Assembly: GCA_036675815.1 (NCBI GenBank)
Contig: JAKFEE010000024.1
Coordinates: forward strand, 1-37,868
Source of the DNA: JAKFEE01 sp036675815
GTDB taxonomy: Bacteria; Pseudomonadota; Alphaproteobacteria; Rhodospirillales; Magnetospirillaceae
Direction of reading: 5' to 3'
DNA: 37,868 bases
The notes under the pieces were generated by a model, which worked only from the letters and a program-made list of their open reading frames with translations, was not told where the DNA came from and did no database searches. Shown here piece after piece: positions 26,342 to 34,119 of this stretch; within the stretch, counting starts at the first letter, position 1, and every line of letters begins with the position of its first letter. The translations under genes were made by a program, and so were the position numbers.

Positions 26342-27420
26342 GGCGGCTCAAGCTGGTGTTCCTCGGCCTCAGCATCACCTCGTCCTGGGGCAACGGCCAC
26401 GCCACCACCTATCGCGCGCTGCTGCAGGCCCTGGCGGCACGCGGGCACGACATCGTGTTTCTCGAACGCGATGCGCCGTGGTACGCCGGCAACCGCGACA
26501 TGCCCGAGCCGCCCTATTGCGTGGCACGGCTGTATCGCTCGCTCGACGAGCTGTCGGCGGGTTACGGCCATACCGTAGCCGCGGCCGATGCCGTCATCGT
26601 CGGGTCTTTCGTGCCCCAGGGAGTCGAGGTGATCCGTTGGGTGCAGGCCACGGCGCGCGGCATCGTCGGCTTCTACGACATCGACACGCCGGTGACGCTG
26701 TCCGCGCTGGAGCGGGGCTCATGCGCGTATCTGACGGCGGAACAGGTGCCCGGCTTCGATGTCTACCTGTCGTTCACCGGCGGCCCGACGCTGCGGCGCA
26801 TCGAGAAACGCTTGGGGGCACCGCGGGCCCGCGCCCTCTATTGCTCGGTGGACCCCGCCCATTATCGCCCCGAGGCGGTGCCGCTGCGCTGGGATCTCGG
26901 CTATCTCGGCACCTACAGCGACGACCGCCAGCCGACGCTCGAACGCCTGCTCACAGTACCCGCGGCACGGGCGCCGGAGCGCCGCTTCGTCGTCGCCGGG
27001 CCAATGTATCCCGACGACTTGCCATGGCCGACGAATGTCGAGCGCATCATCCATCTCGCCCCCGCTTTGCACGGCCGGTTCTACAATGCCCAGCGTTTCA
27101 CCCTGAACGTCACCCGCGCCGCGATGATTACCGCCGGCTGGTCGCCATCGGTGCGGCTATTTGAAGCCGCAGCCTGCGCCACGCCGATCATCAGCGACTG
27201 GTGGGAGGGCCTGGACACGCTATTGCGCCCAGGCGACGAGATCCTGATCGCCGCCGATAGCGAAGAAGCGTGCACCTATCTGCAGATGGGCGACACCCAG
27301 CGACGCCGCATCGGCGAAGCGGCCCGCGCACGCGTTCTGTCCGAGCACACCGCCGAGCATCGGGCCAAGCAGTTGGAAGATTATCTCGAGGAGATATCGG
27401 CGACAGTGCCGGTGCGCTGA
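26338..27420 (+). CDS. CgeB-like glycosyltransferase 4, last gene of the cluster
   Basis: A 360-residue GT-B-type protein, the closest paralogue of the one at 11167. It has LGLSITSSWGNGHATTYRAL, GIVGFYDIDTPVTLSALERG, VYLSFTGGPTLRRIEKRLGA, LGYLGTYSDDRQPTLERLL, FTLNVTRAAMITAGWSP and VRLFEAAACATPIISDWW. It begins with a 4-bp overlap and ends within a strong hairpin facing a convergent gene, so the operon closes here. Confidence 0.86.
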   Translation: MRRLKLVFLGLSITSSWGNGHATTYRALLQALAARGHDIVFLERDAPWYAGNRDMPEPPYCVARLYRSLDELSAGYGHTVAAADAVIVGSFVPQGVEVIRWVQATARGIVGFYDIDTPVTLSALERGSCAYLTAEQVPGFDVYLSFTGGPTLRRIEKRLGAPRARALYCSVDPAHYRPEAVPLRWDLGYLGTYSDDRQPTLERLLTVPAARAPERRFVVAGPMYPDDLPWPTNVERIIHLAPALHGRFYNAQRFTLNVTRAAMITAGWSPSVRLFEAAACATPIISDWWEGLDTLLRPGDEILIAADSEEACTYLQMGDTQRRRIGEAARARVLSEHTAEHRAKQLEDYLEEISATVPVR

Positions 27421-27460
27421 GGGCAGCCGCCGTGTCGAGAGGACGGCGGCAGCCGCCCTC
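27419..27460. terminator. Two-tier hairpin between convergent genes
   Basis: GAGGGC (27419-27424) pairs with GCCCTC (27455-27460), and inside it GCCGCCGT (27426-27433) pairs with ACGGCGGC (27443-27450). It lies between the end of the glycan cluster and the convergent copper-protein gene and could end both. No T-run follows on either strand. Confidence 0.5.
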
Positions 27461-27471
27461 TCGCTGGTGGA

Positions 27472-27876
27472 TTAATGGGTCATGGCCCTCATCGCGGTCT
27501 GGCACGCCTCCTCGCAGTTGCGGCACGCCTCGGCACAGATGCGGCAGTGTTCGTGGGTTTGCGCGTGGCGAGCGCATTCCTCGGCGCAAAGGCGGCACGC
27601 GGTGGCGCAGGCGTCCAGCATAGACCGGATCACCGTCTCGTTGGAGCCGCTGCGGCGGGTGGCGACGGCGCCGGCTGCCATGCAGACGTCGGCGCAATCC
27701 ATGTTCAGGCGGATGCACTGCACCAGGTCGGCAACTTTTTCCTCGCCCAGGCAGGCATCGGCGCAGGTGGTGCAGGTCTGGGCACAATCGTATAGCTGCT
27801 CGATGCAGCCGATCAGTGCATCATTGGTGTTACCCCGCACATGCGGATGAGTACCAATCATTTCGCGTGCATGCAT
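27472..27876 (-). CDS. Cys-rich four-helix copper-storage protein (Csp/DUF326 type)
   Basis: A 134-residue cytosolic protein with 17 cysteines spaced along helices in C-x3-C and C-x2-C steps (for example CAQTCTTCADAC at 31-42, CATACRLCAEEC at 90-101, CRICAEACRNCEEAC at 111-125) and several His and Met residues. This is the pattern of four-helix-bundle copper storage proteins, which hold many Cu(I) ions inside the bundle. There is no signal peptide, so it is like the cytosolic Csp3 branch. The ATG at 27876 is chosen because a perfect Shine-Dalgarno stands 5 nt upstream; an earlier in-frame start at 27930 is unlikely. It is divergent from a copper-ATPase pseudogene, and the pair was probably a copper-resistance locus. 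Confidence 0.88.
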   Translation of the reverse strand: MHAREMIGTHPHVRGNTNDALIGCIEQLYDCAQTCTTCADACLGEEKVADLVQCIRLNMDCADVCMAAGAVATRRSGSNETVIRSMLDACATACRLCAEECARHAQTHEHCRICAEACRNCEEACQTAMRAMTH

Positions 27877-27887
27877 GATCACCTCCT
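27877..27887 (-). promoter_or_regulatory. Full-length Shine-Dalgarno site for the copper-storage gene
   Basis: On the minus strand AGGAGGTGATC runs directly into the ATG. All 11 bases match the complement of the 16S rRNA 3' tail. It is far stronger than the other sites in this window, suggests high expression, and fixes the start codon. Confidence 0.8.
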
Positions 27888-27981
27888 GTGGGTACGCCAG
27901 GAGAACGCCCCTTTGCCCTGGATTGTTCACCGGGCATCACTCGAGGCGCGCGCGAATTGAGGCAGAGGATGGCGGAGGGCG

Positions 27982-28631
27982 GTGCAAAATCAGGCAGACG
28001 TCGTCGTCTACACGTGCCCCATGCATCCGCAGATCCGCCAGATGGGGCCGGGCAATCGCCCAATCTGCGGAATGGCGCCGGAGCCCGAGGCAGCCACGGC
28101 CGAGACCGGCCCCAGCCCCGAGCTGGAGACGTTGGGCGTCGCGCTGGGCGATTTGGCCGCGGCGGTGGGCGGCAAGCTCGGCATCGACGAGATCGAGGCC
28201 GAGGTGCTGCCCGAGGACAAGCATCAGGTCGTCCGCCGGCTGCGCAGCCAGGGACGCGCGGTCGCCATGGCCGGCGACGGAGTCAATGACGCACCGGCCA
28301 TGGCGCCGCCGACATCGGTATCGCCATGGGCACCGGCACCGAGGTCGCCATCCAGAGCGCCGGCGTGACCATGGTGAAGGGTGACCTGGCCGGAATCGCG
28401 CGGGCGCGGGCGTTGAGCCGGGCGACCATGCGCAACATCCGCCAGAACCTGTTCCTCGCCTTCGCCTACAACGCGGCCGGCATTCCCCTCGCCGCCGGCG
28501 TGCTCTATCCGCTGTTCGGCTGGCTGCTCAGCCCGATGATAGCCGCGGCGGCGATGGCGCTGAGCTCGGTTTCGGTGGTCGGCAACGCGCTGCGCCTGCG
28601 GCATCGCTCCTTCCCAGGCACGCGGCCGTGA
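27982..28631 (+). pseudogene. Collapsed copper-translocating P-type ATPase (copA remnant)
   Basis: The N-terminus is a heavy-metal-binding domain as found in CopA-type ATPases (YTCPMHPQIRQMGPGNRPIC, then GMAPEP). It then jumps straight into the late P domain (KLGIDEIEAEVLPEDKHQVV, AMAGDGVNDAPAMA) and the C-terminal membrane helices (FLAFAYNAAGIPLAAGVLYP). The metal-transport helices, the actuator domain, the DKTG phosphorylation site and the N domain are missing, a loss of roughly 450 or more residues. In addition, after GDGVNDAPAMA (about 28300) one base is missing: MGTGTEVAIQSAGVTMVKGD continues in another frame from 28326. It cannot pump copper. The GTG at 27982 is the likely original start region. 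Confidence 0.88.
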
Positions 28632-28794
28632 CGCGTCCCGCGCCACGCAATCGGACTCACCCCAATTCGCATCACGATCTTTATGAAAAATACACTATTT
28701 ATCCACCCGACCAGCGCCGGAGTAGCCGAAGATGCAGGTAATGGGTAGGGCGCTACCTAGAATGGCTCGTGCGAGGGGAGGATTCCTGGAGGGC

Positions 28795-30345
28795 ATGGAG
28801 CGCATCGTTCGGGCACTTGCCAAGCCGTCGCGCATCGGCTTGGCAGTAGTGGCGGTGTGCGCGGCCCTGATCGTCGCCGTGGCCGGCACCGGATTCTATA
28901 TCGATTACCGGCAGGAATCCGCACACGCCGAAGACATTGCCCGGCGGATAACCAAGATCCTGGCCGAACACGCCACCCGCACCATCGAGGCCGGCATCGT
29001 GGTCGGCGAACGTGTCGCCGAAGCCCTTGCGGAGCATGGTATCGCCGACACACCCGACCAGTGGCGCCACGTCTTCGGATCCGCCGCCGCCCTGCCGCAA
29101 ATCAGGAGCCTGGTCGTTCTGGACATGGCGGGCCACCAGGTCGCGACCGCCCAAGGCGTGCCCGACCCAGACCTGACGCCAGCGGATGCCATGCGCCTGG
29201 TCGTGGCTGCGCGCGAGGCTGCCGGCCAGAACGCCGTTCAGCGGCTTTCTCCTGACGACAATGGCGCCGCGGCGTTGGTCATCACCAGACCTGTCCGCAG
29301 CGACGATGGAACGATCACCGGCGTCGTCGTCCTTCGTCTCGACCGCGAGTACTTCCGCAAGTTCTACAGCAGTGTCGATGTCGGCCCGCAGGGTGTCATC
29401 GGTATCGTGTGGGACGACGGCGCCTTGCTGCTGCGCACGCCGGCGCCGCCGAGGTGGTCGCCGACGGTAATGCGAGACGTCATCACCATGAGCAGCAGCG
29501 AGCCCACCATTCGCTTGTCTGCCGTTGACGGCGTCGAGCGAATGGTGGTCGCCGATCTTCTGCCCAATCTGCCGATCCGGGTCTACACCGGCCTGGCCGA
29601 GGACGACTACCTCGCCAACTGGCGGTCGGATCTGCTGTTCATCCGCGAGATCGCTGCCGGCGTCGTCCTGCTCATGGCCGGCCTCGGGTGGCTCCTGTGG
29701 CGCGCCGCACGGCGGGAAGAGCGGCTGGTGGGCACGCTGGAGCAGGCCATCCATGAAAAGGCCCTGCTGTTCCAGGAAATCCACCACCGCGTGAAGAACA
29801 ACCTGCAAGTGGTGTCCGGGCTGGTGGCCATGCAGGCCTCGGGGACGCTGGACCCGGTCGCCAGGGGGTCGCTGGAGGATCTGGTCGGCCGCATCGCGTC
29901 GATCGGGCAGGTTCATGAGGTGCTCTATCGCTATGAGGAGGCCGACTCCGTCAGTTTGCAGTCGCTACTGGGGCGCCTGAGTCGCGCCATCGTGCGCTAT
30001 CATAAGGCCGAGGGCCGCGTCGATTTGAGCGTCGATGCCGGCAATTGCCGGCTGGACCTACGCCGGGCCATTCCGGTGGCGCTGATCGCCAACGAGGCGA
30101 TCGCCAATGCGTTCAAGCATGGCTTTCCCGACGGGCGTCGCGGCACCGTCACCGTGCGGTGCCGGGTGATCGCCGGCCACTACGTGTTACGCATCGCCGA
30201 TGACGGCGTCGGGATCGCGCCGGATGCCCCCACCAAGGACACGCTGGGCACACGCCTGATTCGATCGCTGGCGACGCAGGTGCTTGGTACGTGCACCACG
30301 ACATCGCACCACGGCACCCTTTTTGAGCTGCGCTTCCCGGAATGA
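28795..30345 (+). CDS. Membrane sensor histidine kinase, HisKA_2 type
   Basis: A 516-residue sensor kinase. There is a membrane helix at about residues 13-36, a periplasmic Cache-like sensing region of about 230 residues (LPQIRSLVVLDMAGHQVATA is its PAS-like core), a second helix (IAAGVVLLMAGLGWLLW), then a HisKA_2 phosphoacceptor box EIHHRVKNNLQVVSGLVAMQ (His331) and an HATPase domain (ALIANEAIANAFKHGF, IADDGVGIAP, FELRFPE at the end). This class often drives PhyR-type stress regulators in alphaproteobacteria. No response regulator is adjacent. I favour the ATG at 28795 after GGAGGGC; ATGs at 28732 and 28762 are possible. The AT-rich patch at 28670-28702 may hold its promoter. Confidence 0.88.
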   Translation: MERIVRALAKPSRIGLAVVAVCAALIVAVAGTGFYIDYRQESAHAEDIARRITKILAEHATRTIEAGIVVGERVAEALAEHGIADTPDQWRHVFGSAAALPQIRSLVVLDMAGHQVATAQGVPDPDLTPADAMRLVVAAREAAGQNAVQRLSPDDNGAAALVITRPVRSDDGTITGVVVLRLDREYFRKFYSSVDVGPQGVIGIVWDDGALLLRTPAPPRWSPTVMRDVITMSSSEPTIRLSAVDGVERMVVADLLPNLPIRVYTGLAEDDYLANWRSDLLFIREIAAGVVLLMAGLGWLLWRAARREERLVGTLEQAIHEKALLFQEIHHRVKNNLQVVSGLVAMQASGTLDPVARGSLEDLVGRIASIGQVHEVLYRYEEADSVSLQSLLGRLSRAIVRYHKAEGRVDLSVDAGNCRLDLRRAIPVALIANEAIANAFKHGFPDGRRGTVTVRCRVIAGHYVLRIADDGVGIAPDAPTKDTLGTRLIRSLATQVLGTCTTTSHHGTLFELRFPE

Positions 30346-30407
30346 CGTATGCTGGACCAGAGCATTCGTTAGACGACGGCAGCCCAAAGGGTTTTTCCCC
30401 TAATAGA

Positions 30408-30443
30408 TATCCCTCTAATGGGATACTCAAACGGTCGAGTATC
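30408..30443. promoter_or_regulatory. Overlapping dyads upstream of the hybrid kinase
   Basis: TATCCC (30408-30413) pairs with GGGATA (30420-30425), and GATACTC (30422-30428) pairs perfectly with GAGTATC (30437-30443). The two share bases 30422-30425, so only one can form at a time. They lie 40-80 bp before the start, where an operator or leader structure is plausible. No protein can be assigned. Confidence 0.35.
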
Positions 30444-30484
30444 GTTGTTATGCTGCGCCCTCGTTGGTCACCCTCGCAGGCAAG

Positions 30485-33328
30485 ATGCACCACAACCTTG
30501 TACTGAAGACGTCGCGTCGTCGCTGGACCGGATTACTCCCCCTCGCCGGGTGCATTGTCCCACTCGTACTGTTCATCGGCGCCATGCTCGCCCTCTACCA
30601 GGCACAACTGCGCCAGCTGGTGGAGGACCTGCTGACCAGCACGGCGAGCGGCATGGTTCAGTCCGTCGATGCGGCGATGGCCAAACCGATTTCCGCGCTC
30701 AACGCGCTGGCCCTGTCGTGGGAGTTCGACAACCCGGAGACGATGGCCAACCGTGTACGCCTGCTCGCCGAAAAAGAAGGCTGGCTGGGTGTCGTCCTGA
30801 CTGACCGCACCGGCCATGTGACCAGCCTCGATCCCTTGGCCGCGCCCGTGCCCGACAGTGTCGTCATGGATACTGATTTCGTCGGCAGCAAGGCGTCGGT
30901 GAGCGACCTCATGCTGGTCGGCGACCTCCCCTTCTTCGTGGTCCGTGTCCCCATCAAGCAGGACGGTCAGGCCGTCGCCGCGTTGGGGGCGCTGATCCCG
31001 GCTGCCGACCTCAGCATTACCGCATTTCAAGGCCTGCCGGTGAATTGGCTGGCCGTCATCGGTGACCGCAATGGCATTGTCGTCGCCCGCAGCCGCAATG
31101 CGGCCAAATACACCGGACGCCCCTTCGCGCCGCGTTTTCAGGACGCCTGGCAAACAGGCACTACGGCCATCTTCGACGCGGCCACGAGCGAGGAAATCCC
31201 CTCCTACGGCATCGTGAGGCACTCGACCTTCGCGGGATGGTGGATCGCCATCGCCGCGCCGAAAAGCGTCGTTGAGGGCCACTATTCCTTCGCCCGCATT
31301 TCCGTGCTCGGTGGTGGGGCGACCGCAGCCCTGCTCTCGGTGCTCTTGTTCATCGCCTTCACCCGCGTGCTTCAGCGCGGTCGCAAGGCCGAGGCAACGA
31401 TCGCCACCGCGGCGGCCGAGAGGGCCATGCTGCAGCGTCTGGCCGACATCGGCGCCAATCTGCCGGGCGTGATCTACCGCAGGACCATGTCGCCCAGCGG
31501 GGCATTCGAGTATGAGCACGTCAGCGGCAATCTGGCGCTGTTCGGGCTGGGCGAGGAGGAACGGGAGGATTCGCGCTGCGCGGCGGTGATCGAAGCGATA
31601 GCGCGTCAAGATCAGGGGCGGTGGCTCACGGCTGTCCGCCATTCGGCCGCGGCCCTGGAGCCTTACGTGATCGAGGGCCGTATCGGCACGAAATGGGTGC
31701 GGTCGGCGGCAAACGTCACACAAAGTCCCGACGGCACCGTGGTATGGGATGGCGTCGCCCTCGACATCACCGATCTGCGCGAGACCGAGATGGCCTTGCG
31801 GGAAAGCCAAGCCAATCTTCACCTGGCGCTGGCCAACGCCCGCGCCGGCGTATGGACCTGGGATTTCGCCAGTGGCCTGGGTACATGGTCGCCGGAGGTC
31901 TATGCATTGTTCGGGGTCTCCCCCGATGTCCAGGCGACCTTCCAGGGATGGCTCGACTTGATGCTGCCCCCGGATCGGCCACTGGCGCTGCAGATGTCGA
32001 AGGACGTCACCCAAGGGCAGCACCAGGAATCGCGCCTCGAATACCGCATCCGCCATCCGCAGCGGGGTGTTGTGTGGGTTCTGTCGGTCGGCCGCGTCGT
32101 CGAGAGCCGTGTCGACGGCGCGCCCCTGCGCATGACCGGCGTGATGATCGACATTACCGAACGCAAACAGGCGGAAGTGGCATCGGCGCTGGCGCTGGAG
32201 GAAGCACGGAGTGCCACCTTGGCCAAGAGCCGCTTCCTGGCTGCGGCCAGCCACGACCTGCGCCAGCCGATCCAGTCGCTGATGCTGTTCACGCATGCCT
32301 TGGCGGCCAAGCTGCACGACCATCCGGCGCGGATGATCGTCGCGCAGATGCTGGTGGCCCAGGATGCCTTCAAAAGCCTGCTGGACAGCCTGCTCGACCT
32401 GACCAAGCTCGATGCCGGCCTGGTGTCGCCCGAGGTCCGGCCGATGCCGCTGGCGGCGCTCCTGGATGAGATGGCGGCCGCCTTCCAGATGCGTCTGGCG
32501 GAGAACGGCTTGCGGCTGAAGGTGCGCGGCTGCGATGCGTGGCTGGCGACGGACCGCACCCTGTTGACGCGAATTCTCAGCAATCTCTTGGACAACGCGC
32601 TGAAATATACGGTGCGTGGCGGTGTCATTCTGGCGTGCCGCCCAATCGGCGAGCGCGTGCGCATCGACGTGATCGACAGCGGCATCGGCATTCCGCGCGA
32701 ACACCTCGGCGAAATCTTCCGGGAGTTCGTGCAGTTGGGCGAGACCGGACGCGAGCAGCACCAGGGAATGGGCCTGGGCCTGGCGACGGTCAAGCGCCTG
32801 GTCGACCTGCTGGGACACCAACTCGAGGTGGCGTCGCGGCCCGGGCGCGGCTCGCGCTTCAGCATCTGGGTACCGGCTTGCGCCCCATCGGTCGAAACGC
32901 CGACCGAGCCCCATACCGAAGGCGAAACCGACGCCTGCCGGCGCGTCCTGGTGGTCGATGACGATGCGATGATCCGCGAGAGCATGAAGACGCTCCTTGC
33001 CAGTTGGGGCTATGACCCGGTGACCGCGGCCACGCTGCAGGAAGCCTTGGACCAGACCGAACAGGCCGGGCCGCCGGCGGCGATCATGGCCGATTACCGC
33101 CTGGGGCCGGGGGCGAGCGGCCTGATCGTCATCGACGAGATCCGCAAGCTGGTGGGCGAGAAGATACCTGCCGCCCTGATGACCGGCGACACCGGCATGC
33201 GCTTCGACGGCGAGTTCACCGTGCTGCACAAGCCGGTCGGCCCCGACAGCCTGCGTACCGTCCTGGCGCGGATGCTGGCCGAAGGCCGCTCCCGGCATGC
33301 GCGCGAGGCCGCCGACGCGGGAAACTGA
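30485..33328 (+). CDS. Hybrid sensor histidine kinase with PAS domains and receiver
   Basis: About 947 residues. A membrane helix near residues 15-38, an extracytoplasmic sensing region (Cache-like, about 40-270) and a second helix (ATAALLSVLLFIAF) are followed by two PAS-type domains (one around GVIYRRTMSPSGAFEYEHVS, one around ARAGVWTWDFASGLGTWSPE with the PAC end MIDITERKQAE). The HisKA box FLAAASHDLRQPIQSLMLF has His590; the HATPase has NLLDNALKYT and MGLGLATVKRLVDLLG; and the C-terminal receiver has VLVVDDDAMIRES, phospho-acceptor Asp870 in MADYRLGPG and Lys in LHKPVGP. I start at the ATG at 30485; a TTG at 30464 is in frame. The output partner is not nearby. A repeat begins 3 bp after the stop codon. 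Confidence 0.9.
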   Translation: MHHNLVLKTSRRRWTGLLPLAGCIVPLVLFIGAMLALYQAQLRQLVEDLLTSTASGMVQSVDAAMAKPISALNALALSWEFDNPETMANRVRLLAEKEGWLGVVLTDRTGHVTSLDPLAAPVPDSVVMDTDFVGSKASVSDLMLVGDLPFFVVRVPIKQDGQAVAALGALIPAADLSITAFQGLPVNWLAVIGDRNGIVVARSRNAAKYTGRPFAPRFQDAWQTGTTAIFDAATSEEIPSYGIVRHSTFAGWWIAIAAPKSVVEGHYSFARISVLGGGATAALLSVLLFIAFTRVLQRGRKAEATIATAAAERAMLQRLADIGANLPGVIYRRTMSPSGAFEYEHVSGNLALFGLGEEEREDSRCAAVIEAIARQDQGRWLTAVRHSAAALEPYVIEGRIGTKWVRSAANVTQSPDGTVVWDGVALDITDLRETEMALRESQANLHLALANARAGVWTWDFASGLGTWSPEVYALFGVSPDVQATFQGWLDLMLPPDRPLALQMSKDVTQGQHQESRLEYRIRHPQRGVVWVLSVGRVVESRVDGAPLRMTGVMIDITERKQAEVASALALEEARSATLAKSRFLAAASHDLRQPIQSLMLFTHALAAKLHDHPARMIVAQMLVAQDAFKSLLDSLLDLTKLDAGLVSPEVRPMPLAALLDEMAAAFQMRLAENGLRLKVRGCDAWLATDRTLLTRILSNLLDNALKYTVRGGVILACRPIGERVRIDVIDSGIGIPREHLGEIFREFVQLGETGREQHQGMGLGLATVKRLVDLLGHQLEVASRPGRGSRFSIWVPACAPSVETPTEPHTEGETDACRRVLVVDDDAMIRESMKTLLASWGYDPVTAATLQEALDQTEQAGPPAAIMADYRLGPGASGLIVIDEIRKLVGEKIPAALMTGDTGMRFDGEFTVLHKPVGPDSLRTVLARMLAEGRSRHAREAADAGN

Positions 33329-33331
33329 GCC

Positions 33332-33374
33332 GGCGCGCGGAGCTCCAGCTCCGCATTTCCGCGTGTCGCGCTCC
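33332..33374 (+). repeat. Palindromic repeat, shortened copy 1
   Basis: The left arm GCGCGGAGCTCCAGCTCCGC matches the copy at 37304, but the right arm has lost about 11 bp and keeps only TCGCGCTCC. It starts 3 bp after the hybrid kinase stop codon, the same position that copy 3 takes after the DUF697 gene. It may act as a 3' stabiliser or terminator-like structure. Confidence 0.7.
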
Positions 33375-33643
33375 ATCCAACGGCACATTGACTCCCGATG
33401 TCTCTGCGAACTCCTCAGAAACGCACGGATATCTGGCGGGGGGCCCCGTTCCTGCTCGTGCCGTTCGCGGCTGTCTCCGGACCCTCCTGCGGAGCCTGCT
33501 GGCCGGGCAGGACCGCGCACAACTGGCGGCGGGGCGCGCAGCGCATTCTTCGAGTTCGAGTGGCGCGACAAGCCCGCGGCCTACAAGCCGGGGCAGCGGG
33601 GCGCGGTAAAGGTGTAAAAGGGCGCGGCGGGCAGTCCGGGGAG
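33375..33643. other. Stretch without an intact gene
   Basis: No complete gene is supported. A plus-strand frame ending at 33617 closes with FEFEWRDKPAAYKPGQRG, which looks like a genuine protein C-terminus, but no matching upstream part is present, so this may be a gene-end relic. With the broken parE next to it, the stretch looks like decayed accessory DNA. Confidence 0.4.
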
Positions 33644-33798
33644 TCAGCCCGCGAGATGAGCCTCCACATTCATGCGCTGATGAAGGATGCGGACAATCTC
33701 GATGCCGGGCCGGACCTGGCGGTAAAAAGATGTTCAGTGTAGTGCCAGATTTCTTCAAGATCGCGCTCGGCGCGCGGTGAAATCCGGTACTCACCCAT
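33644..33798 (-). pseudogene. Broken ParE-type toxin gene (internal deletion)
   Basis: The start at 33798, overlapping the parD end by 8 bp, encodes GEYRISPRAERDLEEIWHYT, a typical ParE/RelE N-terminus. After about 24 residues the sequence jumps, in a different frame, to FYRQVRPGIEIVRILHQRMN and VEAHLAG with a stop codon at 33644-33646, the typical ParE C-terminus. Roughly 45 central residues are missing and the frame is broken near the T5 run (33724-33728), so translation from the start ends early at a TGA after SFISA. The toxin should be inactive. Confidence 0.85.
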
Positions 33799-34039
33799 CC
33801 GCCTGCTGGCCGTGCATCCGGTCGAAGAAGGCGTCGCGGTCAAAAGGCCGGGACGGCCCGCTCTCCTCGCCTTCGATGAGGGCGGTGCGAAGCGCCTCCA
33901 CCTTCATTTCATGCTCTTCGAGCAGGCGCAGCCCGGCGCGGACGACCTCGCTTGCCGAACCGTAGCGGCCATGCGTGAGCTGCCGGTCCACGAAGCTGCT
34001 GAAGTGATCGCCCAAAGAAATGGATGTGTTCTTGCTCAT
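33791..34039 (-). CDS. parD: ParD-type antitoxin (CC2985 family)
   Basis: An 82-residue antitoxin. The N-terminal ribbon-helix-helix DNA-binding part reads MSKNTSISLGDHFSSFVDRQ and GRYGSASEVVRAGLRLLEEH. The C-terminal tail, with LRTALIEGEESGPSRPFDRD, normally wraps the ParE toxin. AGGAGGCTCC lies directly before the ATG at 34039. The gene is complete while its toxin partner is deleted, so it now may act only as an autorepressor, or protect against ParE toxins made elsewhere in the genome. It is bounded upstream by an AT-rich operator-like dyad. Confidence 0.9.
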   Translation of the reverse strand: MSKNTSISLGDHFSSFVDRQLTHGRYGSASEVVRAGLRLLEEHEMKVEALRTALIEGEESGPSRPFDRDAFFDRMHGQQADG

Positions 34040-34051
34040 GGAGCCTCCTGT

Positions 34052-34077
34052 TACCAATATATACCGTAATATGGTAT
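34052..34077 (-). promoter_or_regulatory. Operator-like repeats before parD
   Basis: ATACC (34061-34065) faces GGTAT (34073-34077), and a further TACC half-site lies at 34052-34055, spaced about one helical turn. AT-rich, overlapping the expected parD promoter 12-40 bp before the gene. ParD proteins bind such sites to repress their own operon; that function here is inference. Confidence 0.5.
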
Positions 34078-34119
34078 CAGACGAGATATGGTGCCCTTCG
34101 GGGCTAATGATGCGAAGCC

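Noticed and set aside
30533..33571. 1012-codon minus-strand frame opposite the hybrid kinase
   Set aside because: The sense strand has complete PAS, HisKA, HATPase and receiver motifs; the antisense frame is a codon-bias artefact.
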